DNA from: Bacteroidota bacterium
Lineage (GTDB): Bacteria; Bacteroidota; Ignavibacteria; SZUA-365
Direction of reading: 5' to 3'
Length of the DNA stretch: 36,614 nucleotides
Assembly (NCBI GenBank): GCA_023432805.1
Contig: JAEYUG010000027.1
Location: forward strand, 1 to 36,614
The notes under the pieces were generated by a model, which worked only from the letters and a program-made list of their open reading frames with translations, was not told where the DNA came from and ran no database searches. Of the stretch, positions 23,141 to 32,268 are shown piece after piece. The position numbers and the translations under genes are program-made. Position 1 is the stretch's first letter. The number at the start of each line of letters is the position of its first letter.

Positions 23141-24841
23141 ATGTTGATGATCATTCTCGATCTGACCCAGAACATTGCGCTACTTGTCGCACTCACCGTT
23201 GTGCACCAGTTCGTGTTGCGAAGGTGGCAGCCATCGTCGCCGGTCTACGCGATGTTGTCGGGGCTCCTCTTCGGTATGCTGGGCATCATCGGCATGATGA
23301 CGCCGATCACGCTCACACCCGGAGTGTTCTACGACAGCCGTTCGATCATGCTGTCGACGGCAGGCATGTTCGGGGGTCCCATAGCCGGACTCATTTCCGC
23401 CACGATGTGTACGATTTACCGCATATCTCTCGGTGGCATGGGCATGTGGGTAGGTATCGGCACGATCGCCGAAGCCACGGTGCTCGGGGTCGCGATGTAC
23501 TACCTGCGGCGCCGGAATGCGGACGTCATGCGGATGTTTCCGCTGTGGGTGTTCGGTATGCTCGTGCACGTCATCATGCTTCTGCTGCAGATGCTGCTGC
23601 CGGCGCGCGAGTCATACCTGGTCTTCCACCAGATCGCGCTTCCCGTGTTGTTGCTCTTTCCGCTCGGCACTGTACTGGTCGCACGCCTGTTTCTCGAGCA
23701 GGAGGAACGTCTGGCAATGCTGCATCGGCTCGCCGACAGCGAGGAGCGTTACCGCTCGATGTTCGAGAACACTCATGCGGTGATGCTGCTGGTCGATCCC
23801 GATTCCGCCCTCGTGGTGGACGCGAACCCCGCCGCCACGTCGTACTATGGCTACGACCGCATGGCGATGCGCGGGATGCAGGTGGGCGACATCAACATCC
23901 TGCCCCGCGAGCAGCTGCGCAGGGAGATGGACAGCGCGAGGCGGGATGGTCGACATCATTTTCATTTCCGGCACCGTCTGGCCGACGGCCAGGTGCGCGA
24001 TGTGGAAGTGTTCAGCGGTCCCGTCTTCACCGATAATCGCACACTGCTGTTGTCGATCGTGCATGACATCACGGCGCGCAGGCAGATGGAGGGCGAACTC
24101 ATCGGCGCCCTCGACCGGGCCGAACGGGCAGATCGGCTGAAGGACCAGTTCATCGCGAACATGTCGCATGAGATCCGCACGCCGCTCAACATCATCATCG
24201 GATACACGGGTCTGCTCGATGACGTGATCGATCCGAATCGCCGGGATCTTTCCGAGCAGATGACGACGAGTATCACACAGGCCGGCAATCGACTCATGCG
24301 CACGGTCGATCTCGTGCTGAGTTTTTCGAGCGTCTCGGCAGGTGCCTATCAGCCAGTGCTCAAGCGCACCGATGTGTGCATGCTCGCCGAGTACAGCTGC
24401 CGGCAGTTCGAACAGCTCGCAGCGCAGAGCGGTCTCACGCTGACCTACGTTGCGAATGTAGCCATCCCCCACGTAGTCTGCGACCGCTACACGATCGAGC
24501 AGGCGATCGCAAACCTGCTCGACAACGCGATCAAGTTCACGCGCGTCGGTGGTGTCACGGTCGAGGTGACGTGGAGGGAGAGCTTTGTTGTCATTGCGGT
24601 GGAGGACACAGGCATCGGGATCTCTGACGAATACATGCCGCAGATTTTCGAGGCATTTTCGCAAGAGCACACCGGATATACCCGTCCCTATGAGGGCATC
24701 GGTCTCGGTCTCTCGCTGGTGAAGTTGTATGCAGAAATGAATGGGGGAAGCGTGCAGGTGCAGAGCCGGCACGGTGAGGGATCGCGCTTCGAGTTGTGGC
24801 TTCCGATGGCCTGTGAGGAAGTCACCCACGATATGGTCTGA
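23141..24841 (+). CDS. Membrane histidine kinase, 5TM-LYT sensor with PAS
   Basis: The protein has 566 residues from ATG 23141. The N-terminal 185 residues contain about five to six hydrophobic segments with DSRSIMLSTAGMFGGPIAGL and GTIAEATVLGVAMYY, matching the 5TM-5TMR_LYT sensor of LytS-type kinases. A short coil leads to a PAS domain (about 200-315, RYRSMFENTHAVMLLVDPD). HisKA carries H343 in ANMSHEIRTPLN. The ATPase domain has NLLDNAIKF (458-466), EDTGIGI (488-494) and GIGLGLSLV (519-527). All catalytic boxes are present. The start is uncertain because no good ribosome site precedes it; ATG 23099 is an alternative. It is divergent from the envelope operon, so regulation of that operon is possible, but no response regulator gene is nearby. 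Confidence 0.9.
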   Translation: MLMIILDLTQNIALLVALTVVHQFVLRRWQPSSPVYAMLSGLLFGMLGIIGMMTPITLTPGVFYDSRSIMLSTAGMFGGPIAGLISATMCTIYRISLGGMGMWVGIGTIAEATVLGVAMYYLRRRNADVMRMFPLWVFGMLVHVIMLLLQMLLPARESYLVFHQIALPVLLLFPLGTVLVARLFLEQEERLAMLHRLADSEERYRSMFENTHAVMLLVDPDSALVVDANPAATSYYGYDRMAMRGMQVGDINILPREQLRREMDSARRDGRHHFHFRHRLADGQVRDVEVFSGPVFTDNRTLLLSIVHDITARRQMEGELIGALDRAERADRLKDQFIANMSHEIRTPLNIIIGYTGLLDDVIDPNRRDLSEQMTTSITQAGNRLMRTVDLVLSFSSVSAGAYQPVLKRTDVCMLAEYSCRQFEQLAAQSGLTLTYVANVAIPHVVCDRYTIEQAIANLLDNAIKFTRVGGVTVEVTWRESFVVIAVEDTGIGISDEYMPQIFEAFSQEHTGYTRPYEGIGLGLSLVKLYAEMNGGSVQVQSRHGEGSRFELWLPMACEEVTHDMV

Positions 24842-24845
24842 GTGT

Positions 24846-24872
24846 CAGGAATTCAGCACCGGGCAATTCCTG
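24846..24872 (+). terminator. Hairpin after the LYT kinase gene
   Basis: CAGGAATT (24846-24853) pairs perfectly with AATTCCTG (24865-24872) just after the stop codon. There is no strong T-run. A second hairpin, ATCCATC/GATGGAT (24893-24910), follows and lies in the leader of the next gene. Confidence 0.4.
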
Positions 24873-24942
24873 CCGTAATGCTTCTGTATTGAATCCATCC
24901 TCCGATGGATCTCCCATTCCCACTCAGCGCCGAGGAGTCTGC

Positions 24943-25821
24943 ATGCGCCATCTGAATGTCATTGCCGGTCTGTTGCTGGCTTCCTGCCTTTTGCACGGTT
25001 CGTGTTCGAACGGGAATGCGGGCGAGGGACCGAAGTCTGTTGCGGGCCGTGCGTCTGCGTCAAGGGATGGATCACAGCGGGAGTCGAGGTCCACCGTGCT
25101 GCCCCGCGCACTCGAGTGTCTCGTGCAGGCGTATCCCGCCTTCGTGACCCGCGCGGAGGGAGGGGTGAAACTTGCCGATGGGCGTGTGCTGCATGCGGCA
25201 GATACGACGGTTCTGCCGGATGTTGCTGCGATGTCGCGGGTGGAGTACGAGAAGATGCTCGAGAGGGGATCGCTGATGCTGCAACTGCAGACCGGGGTGT
25301 TGTACGACACGACCTATCTCGGAACGCGTCGCAACTGGGATCCCGGCCGCCTGCGCAACGAGGCCTTGTTCGCCATGATGTACGGTGCCTCAGCCGCACA
25401 GGTGCGCGCGAAGCTCACGACGATCACGTGGATGCCGGGGGTGTTCGATCACCGCGTGCAGATCACGTCGGTCAACGATGTGCACAAGAAACTGGAGGCG
25501 GTGTCGCGCGAGCTGGCCGCACTGCCGAAACGGTTTCACGCGTACTGCGGACCCATCGGTGGGACGTTCAACTACCGCGCCGTGCGAGGCAGCACGCGCC
25601 GCAGCGCACATGCCTATGGGATCGCCATCGACCTGAACACGAAGTATTCGGACTACTGGCTCTGGAAAGGGGGGAAGACGGGAGAGGTGCGCTATGCGAA
25701 CCGGCTTCCGCTCGAGATCGTGCGCGTGTTCGAAAAACACGGATTCATCTGGGGGGGGCGCTGGTACCACTACGACACGATGCACTTCGAGTACCGGCCT
25801 GAGATGCTGTGCACGCAGTAG
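24943..25821 (+). CDS. M15-family peptidase lipoprotein (D-Ala-D-Ala/L-Ala-D-Glu type)
   Basis: The protein has 292 residues. The start at ATG 24943 is set by GAGGAG five bases upstream. A lipoprotein signal ends at LLHGSC (lipobox C21). The zinc peptidase domain occupies roughly residues 150-290: the HxxGxAxD motif is SAHAYGIAID (H223, D230) and the third ligand lies in YDTMHFEYRPE (H281). Family M15 enzymes cut peptidoglycan stem peptides as carboxypeptidases or endopeptidases. The KRFHAYCGPIGGTFNYRAV segment before the motif and GFIWGGRWYHYD near the end are typical of the CwlK/M15C-like group. It would act in the periplasm from a membrane anchor. It ends just before a bidirectional terminator. 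Confidence 0.9.
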   Translation: MRHLNVIAGLLLASCLLHGSCSNGNAGEGPKSVAGRASASRDGSQRESRSTVLPRALECLVQAYPAFVTRAEGGVKLADGRVLHAADTTVLPDVAAMSRVEYEKMLERGSLMLQLQTGVLYDTTYLGTRRNWDPGRLRNEALFAMMYGASAAQVRAKLTTITWMPGVFDHRVQITSVNDVHKKLEAVSRELAALPKRFHAYCGPIGGTFNYRAVRGSTRRSAHAYGIAIDLNTKYSDYWLWKGGKTGEVRYANRLPLEIVRVFEKHGFIWGGRWYHYDTMHFEYRPEMLCTQ

Positions 25822-25841
25822 CCTGATGCAGCGCGGAAATG

Positions 25842-25872
25842 AAAAAGGTGGAGCCGAAGCTCCACCTTTTTT
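25842..25872. terminator. Bidirectional intrinsic terminator
   Basis: AAAAAGGTGGAGC pairs perfectly with GCTCCACCTTTTT over a CGAA loop, with A-run and T-run on either side. It serves both the peptidase gene (+) and the convergent T9SS gene ending at 25891 (-). Confidence 0.93.
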
Positions 25873-25890
25873 CTGTCGGGACGCTGGGGA

Positions 25891-28800
25891 TTACTTGCCG
25901 AGCGTCATCTTGACGATGCGCGACGAGGTGATGCCCGACGCAATGCCGGTCGCCTCATAGCGTGCCATGTACACGCCGCTCTCCAATGCCGAAGCGTCGA
26001 AGGTCACGGTGCGCACACCGGCATCCATCGTTCCATCCACGAGCGTGGCAACTGTGCGGCCGACAAGGTCGGTCACGACGATCTTCACCGTGCTCTTCTC
26101 GGGCACGCTGTACTGCAGCGTGGTCGAGGGATTGAAGGGATTCGGGTAGTTCTGCATCATGCCGAAGGTGCCGGCGATGGCGTTGTCGTCCTGCTTCGGG
26201 GTCCACCCACCATGCGTGCGCAGATAGTTGGCTTTGACGGGCAGCAGATCGTAGTTGTTCACGATGCCGTTGCCGTCTGCATCCATGTAGCAACCAACAG
26301 GAGTCGACCACGGTGCGCTGGCCTGGGCCTCCCACGTGTAGTAGGTCATGGGATTGGTCAGGTAGTCGGCGCGGTAGCGGGCGGGACCGTTGAGCCAGCT
26401 GGGACGCAGGTTCGCATCGAAGATGTACTTGTTGAGTGCGGCACGGTCGGCATAGTTGGCGATGCCATCGTTGTTGACGTCGCCCGGCCATACGATGCAG
26501 GGCTCCTGACCCTGGCCGACGAGGAGCAGTCCCTTGTCGCCCGGTACGTAGTTGATGTAGTCGCCGCAGGAGTTCTGCGTGGCGAGCACGACGTTCATCC
26601 GGTAGTACCCCGGTGTGAGCGTCGGCGGCACGCTGACAAGGTAGGTGCCATTGAGCGTCTGACCCGGGAGCTTGGTCGCGTTGAAGCTGGTCGAATACGC
26701 GAGCACATTGCCGGGCACGGTGTAGAAGTTGACTGTGGCGGTAATGGGGAAGCCCATGTCGGGGAAGGCCACGTTCAGGTTCACGTTGATCGTGCCGGGA
26801 ATGTTGGCGAACGACACGTCCTGATTTTCGCCATCGACGAAGCGGTACGTGACGGTGTTCGGGAGGATGTAGCAGGCCTCGTCGGCACCGCGGTACGGAA
26901 GCACACGCGGGTCGTTGTCGATGTCGGTCGTGACGTCGGACTGCAGGATTCCGGTGAGCGCCACGTCATTCTGCGACGCGCCTGCCAGATGCAGATCGCC
27001 GTTCGGCATGTCGCGATAGGTGATCGGCCGCACGATCGAGTTCACGTTCATTGCGCTCGCTGTCTGCAGATTTGCAAGACCGGTCTGATTCGTGCCGTTC
27101 CACTGCGCGAGCGTGGCACCGGATGTGTAATACACGTTGTAGTTGATGCCGCGGTAGGGCGAGGTGTTGTAGTAGTTCGCCGCCAGACCGCCACCGGTGT
27201 TGGTGAAGATGTTGTTCTGATAGCGGTGGTTGCTTCCGTAATAGGAATACAACGGCGAGCTGAGCGAATAGGTGTTGGTCAGGTTAATCGTGTTGAAGTC
27301 GATGTTCTGATAATTCGAGTAGTAGACGTACATGCCGTAGGCCGTACTCGAACCGCGGGCGGCGTGGATGAAGTTGTTGGCGACGCGGCCTTCATTGCCC
27401 GACGTCGCTGTGCAGTAGTAGACGTACATGGCGTAGAACGTACCGCTGGTCGCGGTTGCGCTGATCGAATTGCCGACGACGCGCAGGGCGTTCTGGCAGT
27501 AGGCCAGGTACATGCCGTAGTACATCGTCGTGTTCGCCGTCACCAGGGTGTTGCCCGAAACAACCGGAGCATCCTGATAGTACATGAGCAGGCCATAGTA
27601 GTACATGTCCGAAATCCTGTTGTTCAGGTACTTCGTGCCGGTGGCCAGCGATGTTGTCGACGATCCGTAGATGTAGGAGCCGTAGTAGCCCCAGCGCAGA
27701 TCGTTGTTCTGGAATGTGTTTTCGTTGTTCAGCCCGGTGTACATGTAGATCGGCGTGCAGTTGCTTGAAGTCGAACCGGGGGCACAGGAAATGTTGTTGT
27801 TCTCGATGACGTTGTTGTTCGCACCATTCGACAGGGTGACGATGCGTCCATAGGAGACGTTCGTACCTGCAATGGTCATGTTGCGCACGCGCATCCAGTC
27901 CGTACCGTCAAGCAGCAGCGTATGATACGCAGTTGACGAACCGGCAGCCGACAGCGTGACGAGGCTCTTGTCGCCGCTCTCCGACTGCAGGGTGATGGTA
28001 TTGGTCGCGGAGGCTCCCTGGATCTGGCCGAAGGTCACCTGCTCGTTGTACACACCGTTGCGCACGTTCAGCACCACCGGTCCGCACACGCCATTGGCGG
28101 TGAGCGCCGCAGCGGCTGCGGAGATCGTGGTGAAATTGGGGGCAGCGCCACCGACGGTGAAGGTTCCGCTCAACGCGGCCTGACGTGTGACGGTCGTCGT
28201 ATCGTTTCTGTTGACGGTATCTGCCACGCCATTGGGCATTGTGGTCCACACCTGCATGGTGTAGGGCGTGCCGGCGGCGAAGGTGCGGTTCCCGAGTGTG
28301 ACCGAAGTTGTACGGGTGGTCTGATTGAGCGTGTCGAGAAAGCCGCTCCATGCGACCGGGGTCTGCGTCACCCCATTGATCTTCCAGTTGATGGTTGCAG
28401 ATGTGAGGGCGTTGACGCCGTAGTTCATGAGCGTGACACGCACGTCATGGTTGCCGGCGCAAAAGTCCTTCGGCGCATCGATCGAGAAGATGCCGGCGTC
28501 GTTGGGACCCGAGTACGGTGCGGTGTAGTAAATCTCCACGCGTGCGATGTTGCCGGAGACTTCCTCAGAAATGTCGATGACGGGGATCGACGCGCCCTGG
28601 TAGAGGATGCGTGTCAGCGTCATGGGCACACCGAGCACATTCGAGACGAAGGGTCCCGTCGGTGTCGCATACGAATTCGTGTTCGTACCGCGCACACCGA
28701 AGATTGCGATGATGTCACCCGAGTTGATGAGGATCTGACAGGGGATGACGGTGGTCGTGGCGACGTTCGTCCACAGTCCGAGTGTGATGTAGTTTGTCGT

Positions 28801-29091
28801 CGACGCGGCGTAGGCCGGAGGGGGAGCAGCGAGCTTGACGATCTGGATCGACTGCGCTGCGGTTCCGATGTCGGTCGGTACACGCACGCCGGTGATCATG
28901 AAGCTGACCGGTGCCTGGAACCAGTAGCCGCGGATGGAGCCGGAATACGCGCTCGTATAGGCGGGGATGGGGAGGAGGGTCTGCGCCACTGCGGGTGCGG
29001 ATGGTGCGAGGGCGGCGAGCGTCAGAGCTGCCGCGAGGAGCGCGGTCCGCACAAGAGCGGAACCTCGCAAAACGGGTGTCGAAGGTGACAT
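25891..29091 (-). CDS. T9SS cargo protein: beta-helix, dockerin-like repeats, sorting domain
   Basis: The protein has 1066 residues from ATG 29091 (AGGAG five bases upstream). A signal peptide (LVRTALLAAALTLAALA, ending PAVAQ) is followed by an N-terminal beta region (to about 230) and a CARDB-like segment (DFCAGNHDVRVTLMNYGVNA). A right-handed parallel beta-helix comes next (about 315-690), with many N/Y-rich rungs such as NNVIENNNISC, YLNNRISDMYYYGLLMYY and RVANNFIHAARG. The conserved LPYRGADEACY ends the helix. Two dockerin-like calcium loops follow (GDVNNDGIANYADRAALN and DADGNGIVNNYDLLPV), then the type A sorting domain from NYPNPFNPSTTLQYSVPE to the end. Exported by Sec then T9SS to the surface. 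A carbohydrate-binding or lyase role is possible, but no active site is visible. Confidence 0.9.
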   Translation of the reverse strand: MSPSTPVLRGSALVRTALLAAALTLAALAPSAPAVAQTLLPIPAYTSAYSGSIRGYWFQAPVSFMITGVRVPTDIGTAAQSIQIVKLAAPPPAYAASTTNYITLGLWTNVATTTVIPCQILINSGDIIAIFGVRGTNTNSYATPTGPFVSNVLGVPMTLTRILYQGASIPVIDISEEVSGNIARVEIYYTAPYSGPNDAGIFSIDAPKDFCAGNHDVRVTLMNYGVNALTSATINWKINGVTQTPVAWSGFLDTLNQTTRTTSVTLGNRTFAAGTPYTMQVWTTMPNGVADTVNRNDTTTVTRQAALSGTFTVGGAAPNFTTISAAAAALTANGVCGPVVLNVRNGVYNEQVTFGQIQGASATNTITLQSESGDKSLVTLSAAGSSTAYHTLLLDGTDWMRVRNMTIAGTNVSYGRIVTLSNGANNNVIENNNISCAPGSTSSNCTPIYMYTGLNNENTFQNNDLRWGYYGSYIYGSSTTSLATGTKYLNNRISDMYYYGLLMYYQDAPVVSGNTLVTANTTMYYGMYLAYCQNALRVVGNSISATATSGTFYAMYVYYCTATSGNEGRVANNFIHAARGSSTAYGMYVYYSNYQNIDFNTINLTNTYSLSSPLYSYYGSNHRYQNNIFTNTGGGLAANYYNTSPYRGINYNVYYTSGATLAQWNGTNQTGLANLQTASAMNVNSIVRPITYRDMPNGDLHLAGASQNDVALTGILQSDVTTDIDNDPRVLPYRGADEACYILPNTVTYRFVDGENQDVSFANIPGTINVNLNVAFPDMGFPITATVNFYTVPGNVLAYSTSFNATKLPGQTLNGTYLVSVPPTLTPGYYRMNVVLATQNSCGDYINYVPGDKGLLLVGQGQEPCIVWPGDVNNDGIANYADRAALNKYIFDANLRPSWLNGPARYRADYLTNPMTYYTWEAQASAPWSTPVGCYMDADGNGIVNNYDLLPVKANYLRTHGGWTPKQDDNAIAGTFGMMQNYPNPFNPSTTLQYSVPEKSTVKIVVTDLVGRTVATLVDGTMDAGVRTVTFDASALESGVYMARYEATGIASGITSSRIVKMTLGK
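25904..26230 (-). repeat. Duplicated T9SS C-terminal segment, copy A
   Basis: This 327-bp segment aligns without gaps to 36287-36613, with about 21 mismatches by manual comparison (roughly 93-94 % identity). It encodes the linker after the second dockerin-like loop and the sorting domain. The third paralogue (33645-36029) is clearly more divergent over the same region. Confidence 0.85.
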
Positions 29092-29504
29092 GAAGACTCC
29101 TGTAGGGGTGATCGGAGAATGTCGTTCGAGACCCTGCAACGAAACAGCCGCACCCCTGACAGAGAGGGGGGCGGCCGGTGCATGCAAAGGTGGCTCGGAC
29201 AGGTGGGACGTCATCGACGAAGAACGTAGATAGTCGCCGGGCTGGTGCGAGCCACATGCGGAATGAGGACTAACCTACTATTATATGGATTAATGGAATA
29301 CGGTGCAAGCGAGGCATCGAAAAAAAAGACCTTCGGATCTCTGAATCTTCTTTCCGATTCCCGCATCTTACGTGTGATCTGAATTCATGGCCGGCTTCCG
29401 CCGGATGTTTCGACAACGCACATCGGCTCCCGCATGGGACGCACAATCACGAACCTCTCGCCACACACAGCCGCCACGGCGGCATCCATCCATCCTCTTC
29501 CCTC
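29092..29504. other. Divergent intergenic region before the octaheme operon
   Basis: These 413 bp lie between the T9SS gene (-) and the octaheme cytochrome (+). An AT-rich patch (about 29271-29300, TACTATTATATGG) and an A8 tract (about 29321-29328) stand out from the GC-rich surroundings and probably contain the operon promoter. CACCTTTG, close to TAnnTTTG, occurs on the minus strand near 29190 but lacks a well-placed TTG. I see no gene here. Confidence 0.45.
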
Positions 29505-31082
29505 ATGAAACGCATCGTCCTGATTCTCGCGACGGCTGCGCTGACCATCGTGGTCGCCCTGGCGGTACTGCTGCCGGGCGGCAGAGATCAGTCGCAGCTC
29601 GAGGTCTTGCGCGCGAAATACTCCCGTACGGAGGCGCGCCGCGTCGACCACTCACTGTTTCCGCAGCTGCAGCGGAGCTTTGCCACTCCACAGGAGGTGA
29701 CGGCCTCCTGCATCACGTGCCACAATCAGCGGCACATCGAAGTCATGCAATCGAATCACTGGAACTGGGAACGCGAAGAGTATGTCGAGGGTCGCGGGGT
29801 GATCTACATCGGCAAGAGGAACGCGATCAACAATTTCTGCATCGGCGCGATGGGCAACGAACTGAGCTGCGCCAAGTGCCACATCGGGTTCGGGGTGACG
29901 GAGGCGGGATTGCGCGTGACCGACGCGACGAACATCGACTGTCTGATCTGCCACGACCAGTCAGAGACCTACGCGAAGGCCAACAATCTCGGCGGCGCAC
30001 CTGCCTCGGAGGTCGACCTGCGCAAGGTTGCGCAGAGCGTGGGGCGCCCGACGCGGTCGAACTGCGGCGTGTGTCACTTCTATGGTGGTGGCGGCAACAA
30101 TGTCAAGCACGGCGATCTCGACATGGCGATGTTCGAACCCGATCGCGCGCTCGATGTGCACATGGCGGTCGAGGGTGCGAACATGACATGCGTCGACTGT
30201 CACACGACCGAGCGCCACATGATCGGTGGCAAGCTCTACTCGCTGTCGTCGATGAACCGCAACCGCATCAGCTGCGACCAGTGCCACACCGGAACGCCGC
30301 ATGCCAGCGACGTGCTCAACGAGCATTCCCTCAAGGTCGCCTGCCAGACCTGCCACATCCCGCGCTATGCCAAGGCGAATGCGACCAAGATGTTTTGGGA
30401 CTGGTCCACCGCCGGCAGACTGCGCGACGGCAAGCCGTACGAGGAGGACGACAGCCTCGGCAATCACACCTACCTGTCGATCAAGGGCAGCTTTGAGTGG
30501 GGACGCAATCTCACGCCCGAGTACGCCTGGTTCAACGGCACGGCCTCGCACTACCTGCTTGGCGACAAGGTGGCCGACACCACACAGACGATCGTGCTCA
30601 ACACGCTGCACGGTTCCTACGACGACGAGGATTCGAAAATCATTCCCGTCAAGGTGCACCGCGCCCGCCAGCCCTACGATCCCGGCACGCAGGTGCTGAT
30701 CATGCCCAAGCTGCATGCAGACAGGGAAGGTGAGGGAGGATTCTGGAAGGATTTCGATTGGACGCTGGCGTCGAAGGTGGGCATGGAACATGCTGGACTC
30801 CCCTTCAGCGGGGAAGTCGCCTTTGCCCGCACATCCATGAACTGGCCTGTGAATCATCAGGTGGCCCCAAAGGAGGAGGCCGTGCAGTGTGTGGAATGCC
30901 ACACGCGTGAGAACGGCCGGCTGGCCGGGCTGACAGACTTCTACATGCCGGGGCGGGATTCCGAGCCGCTGGTGGAGACGATCGGCGCCACCTTGCTGCT
31001 TCTGACGCTGCTCGGTGTGCTGGTGCACGGCGCGCTGCGCATCGTCATCGCACGCCGCCACCGGACGGGAGGTGCAGCATGA
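29505..31082 (+). CDS. Octaheme c-type cytochrome, tetrathionate-reductase family
   Basis: The protein has 525 residues. An N-terminal hydrophobic helix (residues 4-23) is a signal or anchor. Eight CXXCH heme sites are present: CITCH (69), CAKCH (122), CLICH (146), CGVCH (187), CVDCH (229), CDQCH (257), CQTCH (280) and CVECH (462). A C-terminal helix (about 492-515, ATLLLLTLLGVLVHGAL) anchors it in the membrane, with a basic tail inside. Number, spacing and the WDW segment after heme 7 match the octaheme tetrathionate reductase (OTR) family, whose members reduce tetrathionate, nitrite or hydroxylamine in vitro. The physiological substrate is uncertain. There is no CXXCK site. It is first in a four-gene operon; the stop overlaps the cytochrome b gene by 4 bp, so that protein is the likely quinol-side partner. 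Confidence 0.92.
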   Translation: MKRIVLILATAALTIVVALAVLLPGGRDQSQLEVLRAKYSRTEARRVDHSLFPQLQRSFATPQEVTASCITCHNQRHIEVMQSNHWNWEREEYVEGRGVIYIGKRNAINNFCIGAMGNELSCAKCHIGFGVTEAGLRVTDATNIDCLICHDQSETYAKANNLGGAPASEVDLRKVAQSVGRPTRSNCGVCHFYGGGGNNVKHGDLDMAMFEPDRALDVHMAVEGANMTCVDCHTTERHMIGGKLYSLSSMNRNRISCDQCHTGTPHASDVLNEHSLKVACQTCHIPRYAKANATKMFWDWSTAGRLRDGKPYEEDDSLGNHTYLSIKGSFEWGRNLTPEYAWFNGTASHYLLGDKVADTTQTIVLNTLHGSYDDEDSKIIPVKVHRARQPYDPGTQVLIMPKLHADREGEGGFWKDFDWTLASKVGMEHAGLPFSGEVAFARTSMNWPVNHQVAPKEEAVQCVECHTRENGRLAGLTDFYMPGRDSEPLVETIGATLLLLTLLGVLVHGALRIVIARRHRTGGAA

Positions 31083-31747
31083 AACGTCGCGTCTATGTCT
31101 ATCGCGCCTTCGAGCGCTTCTGGCACTGGGCACAGGCCGTGCTCGTGTTGTTCCTCGCCCTGACGGGATTCGAGATTCACGGCTCGCTCGCGTTCTTCGG
31201 ATTCGAGCAGGCGGTCGAGTACCATTCGAATGCGGCATGGGCCCTGATCGTGCTGATCGTCTTCGCGATCTTCTGGCACCTCACCACGGGCGAATGGAAA
31301 CACTACATCCCGACCCGCGCTTTCATCACCGCCCAGGCGAACTACTACCTGTTCGGGATCTTCCGCGGCGCGCCGCATCCGGTGAAGAAGACCGTGCTGA
31401 CCAAGCTCAATCCCCTGCAGCGCATCGTGTACTTCGGGCTGAAGATCTTCCTGATTCCCGTGATTCTGACGACGGGACTCGTCTACATGCTGTATCGATT
31501 TCCGCAGAGCGGTGGCGTCGAGGCGTTGAACATCCAGACATTGGAGACGGTGGCCGTGCTGCACACGATCGGCGCCTATCTGTTGCTCGCCTTCCTCATC
31601 GCGCATCTGTATCTGATCACGACCGGCGACTCGGTGTTCAGCAATCTCAAGGCGATGCTGACCGGATGGGAGGAACTTCACATCGACCAGCGCGACGCAC
31701 CCGAGGCGGTTCCCACATCGCATCATTCCCTGGAGGGGAAGTCATGA
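31079..31747 (+). CDS. Membrane cytochrome b (b561 / hydrogenase-b type)
   Basis: The protein has 222 residues with four hydrophobic helices (about 15-31, 53-69, 119-140 and 160-182). Probable heme-b histidines are H16 in ERFWHWAQA, H67 in FAIFWHLTTG, H162 in VLHTIGAYLL and H176 in LIAHLYLITTG, the pattern of bacterial cytochrome b561/b6 domains that pass electrons between the quinone pool and periplasmic reductases or dehydrogenases. The start overlaps the octaheme stop (ATGA), with GGGAGG six bases upstream. The stop overlaps the next start in the same way. Electron transfer between the quinone pool and the octaheme cytochrome is a strong inference from context. Confidence 0.9.
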   Translation: MKRRVYVYRAFERFWHWAQAVLVLFLALTGFEIHGSLAFFGFEQAVEYHSNAAWALIVLIVFAIFWHLTTGEWKHYIPTRAFITAQANYYLFGIFRGAPHPVKKTVLTKLNPLQRIVYFGLKIFLIPVILTTGLVYMLYRFPQSGGVEALNIQTLETVAVLHTIGAYLLLAFLIAHLYLITTGDSVFSNLKAMLTGWEELHIDQRDAPEAVPTSHHSLEGKS

Positions 31748-32259
31748 ATCCCAAACCATACATGAATCCCTACGCGGCGGGCGTGTTGCTCGGCCTGCTG
31801 CTGCTTGCGACAATCTATATCACGGGTCGCGGACTCGGTGCCAGCGGTGCCGTCAAGAGCGGTACGGTGGCGGCGGTCGAGGCGGTGGCTCCCGCGCATG
31901 TGGCGTCCACGAAATTCTACAGCGAGTACATGCACGAACATGAGGGGAATCCCCTCAAGAACTGGCTCGTGTTCGAAGTGGTAGGCGTGGTGATCGGCGC
32001 CTTCCTCTCGGGACTTCTTTCCGGACGTCTGAGTCTGAAACTCGAGCACGGTCCGCGCACGACGTCGCGCATGCGCATCGCGGGTGCGGTGCTCGGCGGG
32101 GCGCTCTTCGGTTTCGGTGCGCAGCTTGGCCGCGGGTGCACGAGCGGCTCGGCATTGAGCGGCATGGCAGTCATGTCGACCGGCGGCATCATCACGATGA
32201 TGGCCATTTTCGGCGGCGCGTATGCGTTCGCGTATTTCTTCAGAAAATTGTGGACGTGA
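31744..32259 (+). CDS. YeeE/YedE sulfur transporter, first half-subunit
   Basis: The protein has 171 residues with about four membrane helices. The family signature is GRGCTSGSALSG, with the cysteine (C132) that in YeeE/YedE proteins relays thiosulfate or a related sulfur species across the membrane. Full-length YeeE has about 350 residues, so this is a half-size subunit that must pair with the next gene product. A poorly conserved loop (about 33-75) follows the first helix. ATG 31744 overlaps the cytochrome b stop by 4 bp, with GGAGGGGAA just upstream. Its placement behind an octaheme tetrathionate-reductase-like cytochrome points to sulfur-oxyanion use. The true start is this ATG; the same frame remains open far upstream through the cytochrome genes, but that part is not coding. 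Confidence 0.88.
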   Translation: MNPKPYMNPYAAGVLLGLLLLATIYITGRGLGASGAVKSGTVAAVEAVAPAHVASTKFYSEYMHEHEGNPLKNWLVFEVVGVVIGAFLSGLLSGRLSLKLEHGPRTTSRMRIAGAVLGGALFGFGAQLGRGCTSGSALSGMAVMSTGGIITMMAIFGGAYAFAYFFRKLWT

Positions 32260-32268
32260 GGTGCAGCC

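Noticed and set aside
26212..27768. 518-residue open frame antisense to the T9SS beta-helix gene
   Set aside because: It lies wholly inside a well-supported gene on the other strand, is rich in Val/Arg/Asp/His in a way typical of antisense shadows in GC-rich DNA, and has no domain or ribosome site.
31015..31743. Long upstream extension of the first YedE subunit through the cytochrome genes
   Set aside because: Arg/His/Asp-rich nonsense over two well-supported genes; the SD and ATGA overlap fix the start at 31744.
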